From assembly GCA_016788525.1 (NCBI GenBank), contig JAEUPD010000101.1, positions 1 through 54,523 of the forward strand: 54,523 bases of DNA. The letters are read 5' to 3'. Both the position numbers and the translations under genes were made by a program. This DNA comes from Rubrivivax sp. (GTDB lineage Bacteria > Pseudomonadota > Gammaproteobacteria > Burkholderiales > Burkholderiaceae_C). This document shows positions 1 to 7,163 of this stretch, one piece after another (the stretch's first letter is position 1; every line of letters begins with the position of its first letter). Under the pieces are notes generated by a model. The model was not told where the DNA came from. It did not search any database and saw only the letters and a program-made list of their open reading frames with translations.

Positions 1-7
1 TCGGCTC

Positions 8-74
8 CGCGAATGTCCTCTTCGGGGAGCCCAGCTTCGCTGGTCTCCCCGATGCCCCCTTCATTTCGCTGCGC
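8..74 (+). repeat. 67-bp palindromic interspersed element, copy A
   Basis: A 67-bp unit with conserved ends (CGCGAATGTCC at the left, ATTTCGCTGCGC at the right) around a hairpin. The 13-nt arms are at 23-35 and 39-51 with loop TTC and one mismatch. The same unit occurs inverted at 167-233 with a different stem sequence. It lies in non-coding DNA downstream of the DUF4397 gene. This resembles REP/BIME-type elements by structure; no family is assigned. Confidence 0.7.
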
Positions 75-143
75 CGACCACCCGGCGGCCTTGGCGGGCA
101 CGAGGATCGGTCGCCGAGCGCTCGTACTGCGCAGCGTGTGCCT

Positions 144-260
144 GGACCGGGCCACCGGGGTGCCCTGCGCAGCGAAATCAAGGATGCATCTGAGTGCCCT
201 GCGAAGCAGGGCACTCAGAAAAGGACATTCGCGAAGCAGGGCACCCCGGGGGCCCGGTCC
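144..260. repeat. Large inverted repeat enclosing palindromic copy B
   Basis: Arms of 25 nt at 144-168 and 236-260 are reverse complements with a single mismatch. They enclose the inverted 67-bp unit, whose own hairpin is in the centre. Transcribed from either strand, this 117-nt segment could fold into a long cruciform-like stem. The rest of 1-330 is non-coding as far as I can see; short open frames there look like chance GC-rich frames. Confidence 0.75.
167..233 (-). repeat. 67-bp palindromic interspersed element, copy B (inverted)
   Basis: Read on the minus strand this has the same length and the same terminal blocks as copy A. Its central hairpin is a perfect 13-bp stem (arms 190-202 and 206-218, loop of three bases). 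The stem sequence differs from copy A at paired positions, so the structure is kept while the sequence changes. It lies 98 bp beyond the stop codon of the DUF4397 gene, so it could be in that transcript's 3' region. Confidence 0.75.
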
Positions 261-330
261 CGCCACGAAGCAAGCAGGACGCCCCGACCTACCAGCTACG
301 CAGCACAGAGCCGCTTCAGTTCAGTTCAGG

Positions 331-1650
331 TCAGCGGTCCTTGCGCACGATGCCCGTGGTCGCCCCCTGCGGCCCGACCACGAACACGCTGTACACCGAG
401 CCGGCTGTCAACCGCTGGTTGGTGGCGCTGAACACCGCCTGCGCAACCCCGGTCGCGGTGACTGAGATGATCGCCACCTCGTTCGCGTCGGCGCTGCCGT
501 AGGCCGACGCGGCGGCGGTGGCCACGCCGCTGGCGATGGGCAATGCGTCCACCGTCATCGAAAGCGCCCCGGCGATGCCTGCCGTGGCGTTGACCAGGCG
601 CACGCGCACCGTGTCGCTGACCGTGGGCGGGCGGTTGTCGTCGGTGATCCAGGCCGCCGCGGGGGCCGCCGCGGCGCCGTGCACGAGCAACGTGTAGTCG
701 CCACCGGCCACCAGCGAGGTGGTCGGGGCAGCCACCGTATTGCCGTTCACCGAAATGGCCAGCGCGGGCGCGCCGGCCGGCACCAGCGCGTAGCCGTTCA
801 GCGCCGGCGAGCCCACCGCCGAGAGCAGCGGCGTGCCGCCCAGCGTGGCCGAGACCGTAGCGCTGTCGGCGACGCCGGCCAGCACCCGCACGCGCGCCTG
901 CGTGCCCTCGGCCCGCGTGATGGCGCCTTGCTGAACGATGAGCAGTGCATTGACCAGCGCGCCGCCGCGCGAGGGGGTCAGCACCAGCGTGGCCACCTGC
1001 CGGCTGCCCAGCGCGACCGCGGGCACATCCAGCCGCACGTCGGTCTTGCTGTTGGCCGCGGCCACGCGCAGCCGCCAGGTGCCGCTGGCCACGTCGAGCA
1101 CCGGGCTCAGCTCGCCATAGACGGCCCCGGCGCGGGCTGCCACGGCGGTGTCGAGGCTGTCGGCGGCGGCAGTGAGGTAGACGTCCAGGCTGCCGGCATC
1201 GGGCGCGGCGTTGATGACGCGCAGCGAAGTGCGGTTGGCCGCCGCCTCGGCCGCGTTGTCGTCCACCAGCAGCTGGCGCAGTGCGCCGGCGCCGCCGTAG
1301 GCCAGCACCGTGTAGTGGCGGTTGCGCGCCAGGCTCGGGGTGAACGACAGCAGCGCGGTGGGCGAGCCGGCCGCCGAGATGGCCGAGGTGGTCTTGTCCG
1401 GGTCGACCTCGGCATAGGCGGCGGTCTCGCCGGGAGCCACGTGGCCCTGCCGCAGCGCGCCGTCCACCGTGAGCTGCAGCGCGGGGTAGGCCTGGGCATC
1501 GGCGGCGTTCACTAGCCGCACCTGGGCCTTGGTGCGGTCTTCTCCGACCCCGCCGCAGGCCGTGAGCAAGGCGGCCAGCCAGGGGGTCAGGGCGGCGGCC
1601 AGGGCCAGGGCAAAGGCGCCCGGCCGGCGCGAAGGGTGGGCAGATCTCAT
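331..1650 (-). CDS. DUF4397 domain-containing lipoprotein
   Basis: A 439-residue secreted protein. The first 32 residues form a lipoprotein signal ending in LLTAC, with Cys32 as the lipidated residue. The mature part contains repeated DUF4397-like units, recognisable as phrases such as VRLVNAA, LRVINAAPDAGSLDVYL and VRLVNATAG, each followed by a Tyr/Thr-rich beta strand. DUF4397 proteins are extracytoplasmic beta-rich proteins of unknown role. I chose the ATG at 1650 because it puts the signal peptide at the N terminus; an ATG at 1659 is also possible, and further upstream starts add an unlikely Pro/Arg-rich stretch. The gene stands alone, and its 3' side carries the palindromic elements. Envelope location is inferred with fair certainty; function is unknown. 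Confidence 0.85.
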   Translation of the reverse strand: MRSAHPSRRPGAFALALAAALTPWLAALLTACGGVGEDRTKAQVRLVNAADAQAYPALQLTVDGALRQGHVAPGETAAYAEVDPDKTTSAISAAGSPTALLSFTPSLARNRHYTVLAYGGAGALRQLLVDDNAAEAAANRTSLRVINAAPDAGSLDVYLTAAADSLDTAVAARAGAVYGELSPVLDVASGTWRLRVAAANSKTDVRLDVPAVALGSRQVATLVLTPSRGGALVNALLIVQQGAITRAEGTQARVRVLAGVADSATVSATLGGTPLLSAVGSPALNGYALVPAGAPALAISVNGNTVAAPTTSLVAGGDYTLLVHGAAAAPAAAWITDDNRPPTVSDTVRVRLVNATAGIAGALSMTVDALPIASGVATAAASAYGSADANEVAIISVTATGVAQAVFSATNQRLTAGSVYSVFVVGPQGATTGIVRKDR

Positions 1651-1735
1651 GGTGAGCATTCTGCGCCGGGCTTGGGTGGGGGCTGTGCCCTGGTGTTTCG
1701 GCTCCGGCGCGGCACCGGGGTCCGCCGCGTCGCGG

Positions 1736-2077
1736 TCAGGCCGCGGCCAGCGAGGCTTCGGGTTGCCAGCCGCCAAGCTGCAGTTGCACCCAGGCGGGCA
1801 CCGTCAGCTCGGCAACGACCGGGTCGCCGCCGTCGTGTTCACTGACCGCCAGGCCTTCGCGCAGGTCCAGGCTGGAGTCGAACCAGCCGCACCGGCGCTC
1901 GTCGGGCGGCACGCCCGCGGGCAGCTCGAACTCCTCGCCGGCCGGGGCGTGCAGCGCGCCGGTCCCGGCAGGGCCGGCCAGCCGGCCGGCGCACCGGGCC
2001 CACAGGCGCACGGCTCGGCGGATCCACCACGGCAGGCGGCGCGTGGAGCGGCGGCGGTGGGGGTTCGAGCGGCGCAT
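1736..2077 (-). CDS. Hypothetical protein (113 aa)
   Basis: A small soluble protein with an Arg/Trp-rich first third (RRLPWWIRRAVRLW, possibly membrane- or nucleic-acid-interacting) and an acidic second half. The phrase CGWFDSSLDLREGLAVSEHD looks like real conserved protein sequence rather than a chance frame, and I recall similar short proteins in Burkholderiales, which is a memory and not a search. The AGGACAGCAAG before the ATG is a plausible ribosome site. It is divergent from the HMCES gene (173 bp between starts) and upstream of the DUF4397 gene on the same strand. No signal peptide or known domain is seen. Function unknown. Confidence 0.6.
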   Translation of the reverse strand: MRRSNPHRRRSTRRLPWWIRRAVRLWARCAGRLAGPAGTGALHAPAGEEFELPAGVPPDERRCGWFDSSLDLREGLAVSEHDGGDPVVAELTVPAWVQLQLGGWQPEASLAAA

Positions 2078-2235
2078 CTTGCTGTCCTCGTCGGTGGTGC
2101 TGCGATGGCGTCATGCTCGGCCGTGCGACCGCGCGCGCCCATCGCCCCGACGGCGGCGCACCGGGGGAATCCCCGGCGGGGGGAACGCGCGGGGGGTCCG
2201 GCAGCGCAGCCCACCTCCCCCGCCAGGGGGCGTGA

Positions 2236-2241
2236 CAACAT
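2236..2241 (+). promoter_or_regulatory. Possible -10 box 8 nt before the yedK start
   Basis: CAACAT within TGACAACAT ends 8 nt before the ATG. The same spacing of an ACAAT-like box to a start codon recurs at three other genes here. If used, transcription would begin at or next to the ATG. No clear -35 box is seen. Confidence 0.3.
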
Positions 2242-2249
2242 CGCGTGCC

Positions 2250-3080
2250 ATGTGCGGGCGCTATGTCGTGGCTTATGACCCCGAGACGCTGGTCTCGGGC
2301 TTCTCGGTGCTGCGCGTGCCGCTGTTCCCCCGGCGATGGAATGTCGCGCCGCAGTCCGAGGTGCCGGTGGTCTACGAGGCGCGCCAGGGCGAGCGCATCG
2401 TCGAGCTGATGCGCTGGGGCCTCGTGCCCTCGTGGGCCACCGACCCCAAGCTGGGCGCCAGGCTGAACAACGCGCGGGCCGAGGGCGTGTTCGACAAGCC
2501 CTCGTTCCGCCAGGCCATCCGCCGGCGCCGCTGCCTGCTGCCGGCCAGCGGCTTCTACGAGTGGCAGGCCACCCGCATCGGCGGCAAGCCGGCCAAGCAG
2601 CCCTGGTACATCAGCGCGGCCGGTGGCCAGCCGCTGGCGATGGCCGGCTTGTTCGAAGCCTGGCGCAGCGGGCCCGAGGCGCCGTGGCTGCTCACCTGCT
2701 GCGTCATCACCTGCGAAGCCAACCCGCTGATGGCGCCGATCCACGAGCGCATGCCGGTGCTGCTGTCGCCGGGCGACTGGGCCACCTGGCTGGCGCGCGA
2801 CGTGCACGATGAAGCGCGCATCGCGCCGCTGCTGGCCGTGCCGCCTGCCGGCGGGCTGCAGGCCTGGCCGGTGTCGCGCGAGGTCAGCCGCGGCAGCAGC
2901 GAGGGGCCGCATCTGGTGCAGCCGCTGGTCCAGCCGCTGGTGCAGCCACCCGTGCAGCCAGCATTGCAGCCGGTGGCGCCTGGGAGCGTCTGGCCGGCCC
3001 CCGGCGCCGGGGCCCTAACGCCCGAACGGCTTGACGCCGAACCAGGCGCCATGGGCCCAGAAGGCGATGGCGGCCCATAG
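2250..3080 (+). CDS. yedK: SOS response-associated peptidase family protein (YedK/HMCES)
   Basis: Family members shield abasic sites in single-stranded DNA by forming a covalent thiazolidine link through Cys2. The start is fixed by the family: the protein must begin MCGRY so that Cys2 becomes the N-terminal nucleophile. Other active-site positions are visible: Asn74 in LNNAR, Glu104 in GFYEW and His165 in IHERMPV, close to the numbering of the E. coli enzyme. At 276 residues it is longer than the usual 220-230. The excess is a C-terminal tail with repeated QP units (LVQPLVQPPVQPALQP, around residues 230-245) that overlaps the convergent NnrU gene by 66 bp. The tail looks disordered and may be lineage-specific. 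Confidence 0.93.
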   Translation: MCGRYVVAYDPETLVSGFSVLRVPLFPRRWNVAPQSEVPVVYEARQGERIVELMRWGLVPSWATDPKLGARLNNARAEGVFDKPSFRQAIRRRRCLLPASGFYEWQATRIGGKPAKQPWYISAAGGQPLAMAGLFEAWRSGPEAPWLLTCCVITCEANPLMAPIHERMPVLLSPGDWATWLARDVHDEARIAPLLAVPPAGGLQAWPVSREVSRGSSEGPHLVQPLVQPLVQPPVQPALQPVAPGSVWPAPGAGALTPERLDAEPGAMGPEGDGGP

Positions 3081-3596
3081 CCCGACGCCGATGGCCACGG
3101 TGAGCAGCGTGGGGCCCAGGCGCCCGGGCGCGGCGGCGACGCCGGCCGCCCGGTCGCGCGCCTTGGCGGCGCGGTAGTCGAACACGGCCCAGACCAGAAA
3201 CGATCCGAACAGCACCCACTCGGCGAGCATCTGGTTGCTGACCAGGTGTGCGAAGGCCCAGACCTTGACGCCCAGGATCATCGGGTGGCCCAGCCGCGCC
3301 CTGAGGTGGTTGCCGGGCACATAGGCCGCCGCGATCATCACCAGCGAGACCAGCACCAGCAGCGAGGCCAGGTGCCGGGTCCAGACCGGCGGCACCCACA
3401 GCAGCACCGGCTGCTGGCGCGCCGCGCCGAAGCCGATGACGATGAGCGCCAGGCCGGCGATCGAAACCAGCGAGTACAGGCCTTTCCAGCCGTTGGGCGT
3501 GAGGCGCGCCACCATCGCCTGGCGCCAGCCTTCGGCGAAGATGCGCACCGAGTGTGCGCCGAGGAACAGCACGAGGCCCAGCACGAGCAGCGTCAT
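3015..3596 (-). CDS. NnrU family integral membrane protein
   Basis: A 193-residue protein with about five or six hydrophobic helices, starting MTLLVLGLVLFLGAHSVRIF and containing the family-type phrases GHPMILGVKVWAFAHL and GSFLVWAVFDYRAAKARDR. NnrU was named from a denitrification (nitrite/nitric oxide reduction) locus, but most homologues sit outside such loci and their reaction is unknown. The C-terminal part of NnrU is related to isoprenylcysteine methyltransferase-like membrane proteins. The ATG at 3596 has a good AGGAGAA site upstream. No denitrification gene is nearby, so a role in denitrification is not supported here. It is convergent with, and overlaps, the HMCES gene. Confidence 0.88.
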   Translation of the reverse strand: MTLLVLGLVLFLGAHSVRIFAEGWRQAMVARLTPNGWKGLYSLVSIAGLALIVIGFGAARQQPVLLWVPPVWTRHLASLLVLVSLVMIAAAYVPGNHLRARLGHPMILGVKVWAFAHLVSNQMLAEWVLFGSFLVWAVFDYRAAKARDRAAGVAAAPGRLGPTLLTVAIGVGLWAAIAFWAHGAWFGVKPFGR

Positions 3597-3830
3597 CGAA
3601 GGTTCTCCTGCAGCGCGGTCACGTGCGAGGCAAGGGGTGCCGTTGCGGCGCGCGGCCGCGATGGTAGCGACGCCGCAGACCAACCCGAGGCGGTGCCGGT
3701 GCGGCGCGCGTGGTCGCGCCGGGGCCCGCTCGGACACAATGCCCGCGGCTTCCCACCGCGCTGCCCCGGTTTCAAGGCGTGCGGCCGGGCTGGGGTAGAA
3801 AGCCGCGCGCCGGGCGGCCCGCCCGGCCGA

Positions 3831-4763
3831 ATGCCGATGCAATTCTTCGATGCCTCCACGGTCCGCGCGCGCACGCCGATGCCGGCGCTGGTGCAGGCAT
3901 TGCGGCGCGCCTTCCTGGCCGGGGCCGAGGTGCCGCAGCGGCACCCGCACAGCCTGCCCGGCGGCGGCAGCATGCTGTTGATGCCGGCCTGGCGCGAGGG
4001 CGGCCGCCTCGGGCTCAAGAGCGTCACCGTGTGCCCGGGCAATGGCGCGCTCGGCCTGCCGGGCGTGCACGGCCTGTACAGCCTGTTCGACGCCGCCACG
4101 GGCGTGCCGTTGGCGGTGATGGATGGCAGCGAGCTCACCGCACGCCGCACCGCAGCGGCCAGCGCACTGGCGGCGGCGCACCTGGCGCGCCGCGATGCCG
4201 CGCGGCTTCTGCTGGTGGGGGCGGGCCGGGTCGCCGCGCTGCTGCCCGAGGCCATGCGCGCAGTGCGCCCCACGCTCGTCGAGGTGGCGGTGTGGGCCCG
4301 CCGTGGCGGGGCCGCCGAGGGCCTGGCCGCGCAGTGCCGGGCCGCCGGCTTCGAGGCCCATGCCGTCGACGACCTGGCGGCCGCGGCGGCGCGGGCCCAC
4401 ATCGTCAGCTGCGCCACGATGTCTGGCGCGGCGCTGGTGCATGGGGCGTGGCTGGGGCCCGGCGCGCACCTGGACCTCATCGGCAGCTACGCCCCGAACA
4501 TGCGCGAAGCCGACGGCCCGGCTTTCGCGCAGGCCGGCGTGTGGGTCGACACGGCCGAGGCGCTGGCCAAGGCGGGCGACGTGCTGATGGCCATCGAAGA
4601 GGGTTGCTTCGAGGCCACGCGCACCGTGGGCACGCTGGCCGATCTCGTCCACGGCCGCTGCCGCGGGCGCGAGCGCGAAGACGAGCGCACGCTGTTCAAG
4701 TCGGTGGGCAACGCCATCGAAGACCTGGCCGCGGCCGAGCTGGTGTTCGACGGGCCGGGATAA
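3831..4763 (+). CDS. Ornithine cyclodeaminase/mu-crystallin family protein
   Basis: A 310-residue NAD(P)-dependent enzyme. N-terminal substrate-binding elements (LGLKSVTVCPGNGALGLPGVHGLY and DGSELTARRTAAASALAA) precede a Rossmann segment with LLLVGAGRVAALLPEA. The late phrase DLIGSYAPNMREAD, where family members bind cofactor and substrate, and the Glu/Asp-rich end are also typical. Members include ornithine cyclodeaminase, delta-1-pyrroline-2-carboxylate reductase and ketimine reductases. The short length and lone context favour a proline/hydroxyproline-type ketimine reductase over true ornithine cyclodeaminase, but this is inference. The start may be the ATG at 3831 or the one at 3837. No strong Shine-Dalgarno sequence is visible for either. 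Confidence 0.88.
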   Translation: MPMQFFDASTVRARTPMPALVQALRRAFLAGAEVPQRHPHSLPGGGSMLLMPAWREGGRLGLKSVTVCPGNGALGLPGVHGLYSLFDAATGVPLAVMDGSELTARRTAAASALAAAHLARRDAARLLLVGAGRVAALLPEAMRAVRPTLVEVAVWARRGGAAEGLAAQCRAAGFEAHAVDDLAAAAARAHIVSCATMSGAALVHGAWLGPGAHLDLIGSYAPNMREADGPAFAQAGVWVDTAEALAKAGDVLMAIEEGCFEATRTVGTLADLVHGRCRGREREDERTLFKSVGNAIEDLAAAELVFDGPG

Positions 4764-4872
4764 TCCGCCGCGTCGGCCACTTCCTGCCGTTCGCCTTGCG
4801 CCGGTTGCCGGCGGCATCGCCGGGCCTGCCGGCCTCGCACCTCACCCAAGCGCCCGGCGAACCTCGCACACC

Positions 4873-5382
4873 ATGTTCAAACGCCTCGTCCTGCCGCTCG
4901 TCGTGATCGTCGGCCTTGCCGCGCTGTACTTCTGGGCGGCGTGGAAGTGGAGCTACTCCAGCGGCGAGCGCGCCGGCTGGGTGCAGAAGCTGTCCAAGAA
5001 GGGCTGGGTCTGCAAGACCTGGGAGGGCGAGCTCGCGCTCGTCTCGCTGCCCGGTTCGACCGCCGAGAAGTTCTACTTCACCATCCATGACGACGGCGTG
5101 GCGCAGCAAGTCACGCGCCACATGGGCAAGCGCGTGGCCCTGCACTACGAGGAGAAGGTGGGTCTGCCCACCAGCTGCTTCGGGGAGACGCGGCACTTCA
5201 TCACCGGCGTGTCGCTCAGCGAGGAGATACCGCTGGCGCCTGGGGTGGTGGTACCGACGTCGCCGCAGTCCGGCGCTGCGGCGCCAGCCGCCCCGGCGAC
5301 GCCTGCGGCCCCGGCCGTGCCTGCTGCGCCTGCGGCACCCGCCGTCCCGGCCGCCCCGGCCGCCCCGGCGGCCTCGCGCTGA
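4873..5382 (+). CDS. Hypothetical membrane-anchored protein with Ala-Pro tail
   Basis: A 169-residue protein. One N-terminal transmembrane helix (residues about 5-23, LVLPLVVIVGLAALYFWAAW) is followed by a compact conserved domain (GERAGWVQKLSKKGWVCKTWEGELALVSLPG, then HYEEKVGLPTSCFGETRHFITG) with two cysteines, at about residues 47 and 102. A low-complexity (Ala-Ala-Pro)n tail, about 45 residues, ends the protein and is encoded by an imperfect GCC/CCG tandem repeat. The folded part is very likely exposed to the periplasm. I recall such proteins as common in Burkholderiales but with no known role. The neighbours give no functional hint. Confidence 0.75.
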   Translation: MFKRLVLPLVVIVGLAALYFWAAWKWSYSSGERAGWVQKLSKKGWVCKTWEGELALVSLPGSTAEKFYFTIHDDGVAQQVTRHMGKRVALHYEEKVGLPTSCFGETRHFITGVSLSEEIPLAPGVVVPTSPQSGAAAPAAPATPAAPAVPAAPAAPAVPAAPAAPAASR

Positions 5383-5405
5383 CCGGCGGGCAGCGGGGCC
5401 GGAGT

Positions 5406-5426
5406 GCCGGGCGCTGATCGCCCGGC
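5406..5426 (+). terminator. Stem-loop downstream of 4873-5382
   Basis: A perfect 8-bp GC stem (GCCGGGCG/CGCCCGGC) with a 5-nt loop, 24 bp beyond the stop codon. There is no U-tract, so it may be a weak or Rho-assisted end, or only a processing hairpin. Confidence 0.35.
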
Positions 5427-5564
5427 GCACGGGGCGCCCCGCGCCAGCAGCCGACCCGCGGCCGGGGGCCGGCACGGGCAGGCGCTCTCGCGCACAATCG
5501 GCACCCCTCGACAGCAGGGCGCGGCCGCGCCATGAGCGGCGGTGCCGCGCAAAGGGCCTCCACC

Positions 5565-7163
5565 ATGAGCACCTCTACCCATAGCGCGGCAGCGCACCTG
5601 GTTGCCTTCGGGATGTCGGCGTGGCTGCTGGCCGCCGCCCCGGCGGCCGTGGCCGCCGGGGCGCCCTCGGCCAACGTCGCCTGGCTGGCCGCCGCGGCCG
5701 ATGCCGACATCGAGCGCGCCTTCACCCGCGCCAGGGCCGAGAAGAAGCCGGTGCTGCTGTACTGGGGCGCCACGTGGTGCCCGCCGTGCAACCAACTGAA
5801 GGCCACGCTGTTCAACCGCCAGGAGTTCGCGCAGCTGTCGCAGAACTTCGTCGCTGTTCATGTCGATGGCGACCGGCCGGGCGCGCAGAAGCTGGGCCAG
5901 CGCTTCAAGGTGAGCGGCTACCCGACCACCGTGCTCTTCACCCCGGAAGGCCAGGAGATCACGCGGCTGCCTGGCGAGGTGGACGCGCCGCAGGCGCTGG
6001 CCACGCTGCAGCTGGGCCTTTCGGGCGGGCGGCCGGCCAAGGTGGTGCTGGCCGATGCGCTGGCCGGCAAGGCGCTCACGGCCAACGAGTGGCGGCTGCT
6101 GGCCTTCTACAGCTGGGAGACCGACGAGCAGCAGCTGGTGCCCAAGGCAGAACTGCCCGGCACGCTGGTGAAGCTGGCCGCGGCCAGCCCGGGCGGACTG
6201 AACGGCGAAGGCGAGACCACCACGCGCCTGTGGCTCAAGGCGCTGGCCGCCAGCGACGACGGCAAGGGCCTGAAGGCCGACGACGCGCTGCGCCAGCGCG
6301 TGAGCAAGGTGCTGGCCGACGCCCGCGAGGTGCGCACGCAGATGGATGTGCTGAGCAGCGGCGCCGCCGACATCGTGCGCACGCTGGAAGACGACGAGTC
6401 GCCGCGCCGTGCGCCGCTGGTGGCGGCCTTCGACGCGGCGCTCAAGCGCCTGGAGGCCGACACCACGCTGTCGCGCGGCGACCGCATGGGCGCGCTGATC
6501 GCCCGCATCGACCTGGCGCGGCTGAAGGAACCCAAGGACAACGCGCACCCGAAGCTCGCCGCGGCGCTGCTGGCCGACGCGCGCGAGCATGTGGCGCGCG
6601 CGGACCGCGAGATCACCGACGGCTACGAGCGGCAGGCGGTCATCACCGCGGCGGCCTATGCCCTGGGCCGCGCGGGCCTGTGGGCCGACAGCGAAGCGCT
6701 GCTCAAGAGCAACCTCGCCAAGAGCCATTCGGCCTACTACCTGATGAGCCAGCTGGGCAGCAACGCGCGCAAGCAGGGCAAGAAGGACGAGGCGCTGCGC
6801 TGGTACGGCGAGGCCTTCGACAAGAGCCAGGGCCCGGCCACCCGGCTGCAATGGGGCTCGGGTTACCTGACGGCGCTCATCGACCTGGCACCGCAGGACG
6901 CGGCGCGCATCGAGAAGGTCGCTGCGCAGCTGCTGCGCGAAGCCGCCGGCGACGCCGGTGCCTTCGAAGGCCGCAGCGTGCGCAGCCTGCAGCGTGCCGG
7001 CAACAAGCTGGTGGGCTGGAACGGCGAGGGCAAGCATGCCGCGGTGATGAAGCGGCTGCAGACGCAGCTGGACGGCCTGTGCGCGAAGACCGGTGCGGGT
7101 GACCGTGCAGCGTGCGAGAAGTTGCTGAAGCCGGCCTCGGCGACCGCGGCGAAACCGGCATGA
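5565..7163 (+). CDS. Secreted thioredoxin-fold protein
   Basis: A 532-residue protein with a signal peptide (residues 1-31, ending AAAPAAVAA). An N-terminal thioredoxin-like domain carries the redox pair Cys72/Cys75 in the WCPPC motif, followed by FKVSGYPTTVLF with the cis-proline. This resembles thiol reductases of the TlpA/DsbD-C-terminal type. The remaining 350 residues are helical and repeat-like (TPR-style), for example LGSNARKQGKKDEALRWYGEAFDKSQG, and may bind partner proteins. A periplasmic thiol-disulfide role is inferred. The start at 5565 gives the cleanest signal peptide; an in-frame ATG at 5532 is an alternative. Its stop overlaps the yejA start by 4 bp, which implies translational coupling. 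Confidence 0.85.
   Translation: MSTSTHSAAAHLVAFGMSAWLLAAAPAAVAAGAPSANVAWLAAAADADIERAFTRARAEKKPVLLYWGATWCPPCNQLKATLFNRQEFAQLSQNFVAVHVDGDRPGAQKLGQRFKVSGYPTTVLFTPEGQEITRLPGEVDAPQALATLQLGLSGGRPAKVVLADALAGKALTANEWRLLAFYSWETDEQQLVPKAELPGTLVKLAAASPGGLNGEGETTTRLWLKALAASDDGKGLKADDALRQRVSKVLADAREVRTQMDVLSSGAADIVRTLEDDESPRRAPLVAAFDAALKRLEADTTLSRGDRMGALIARIDLARLKEPKDNAHPKLAAALLADAREHVARADREITDGYERQAVITAAAYALGRAGLWADSEALLKSNLAKSHSAYYLMSQLGSNARKQGKKDEALRWYGEAFDKSQGPATRLQWGSGYLTALIDLAPQDAARIEKVAAQLLREAAGDAGAFEGRSVRSLQRAGNKLVGWNGEGKHAAVMKRLQTQLDGLCAKTGAGDRAACEKLLKPASATAAKPA

Noticed and set aside
13-465. Open frames of about 100-150 codons at the left edge
   Set aside because: They run through the palindromic elements and into the end of the DUF4397 gene, with Arg/Pro/Ala-rich translations typical of chance frames.
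3015-3596. Denitrification role for the NnrU-like gene
   Set aside because: No nitrite, nitric oxide or nitrous oxide reductase gene, nor nnrS, is in the window; the family name alone is not evidence.
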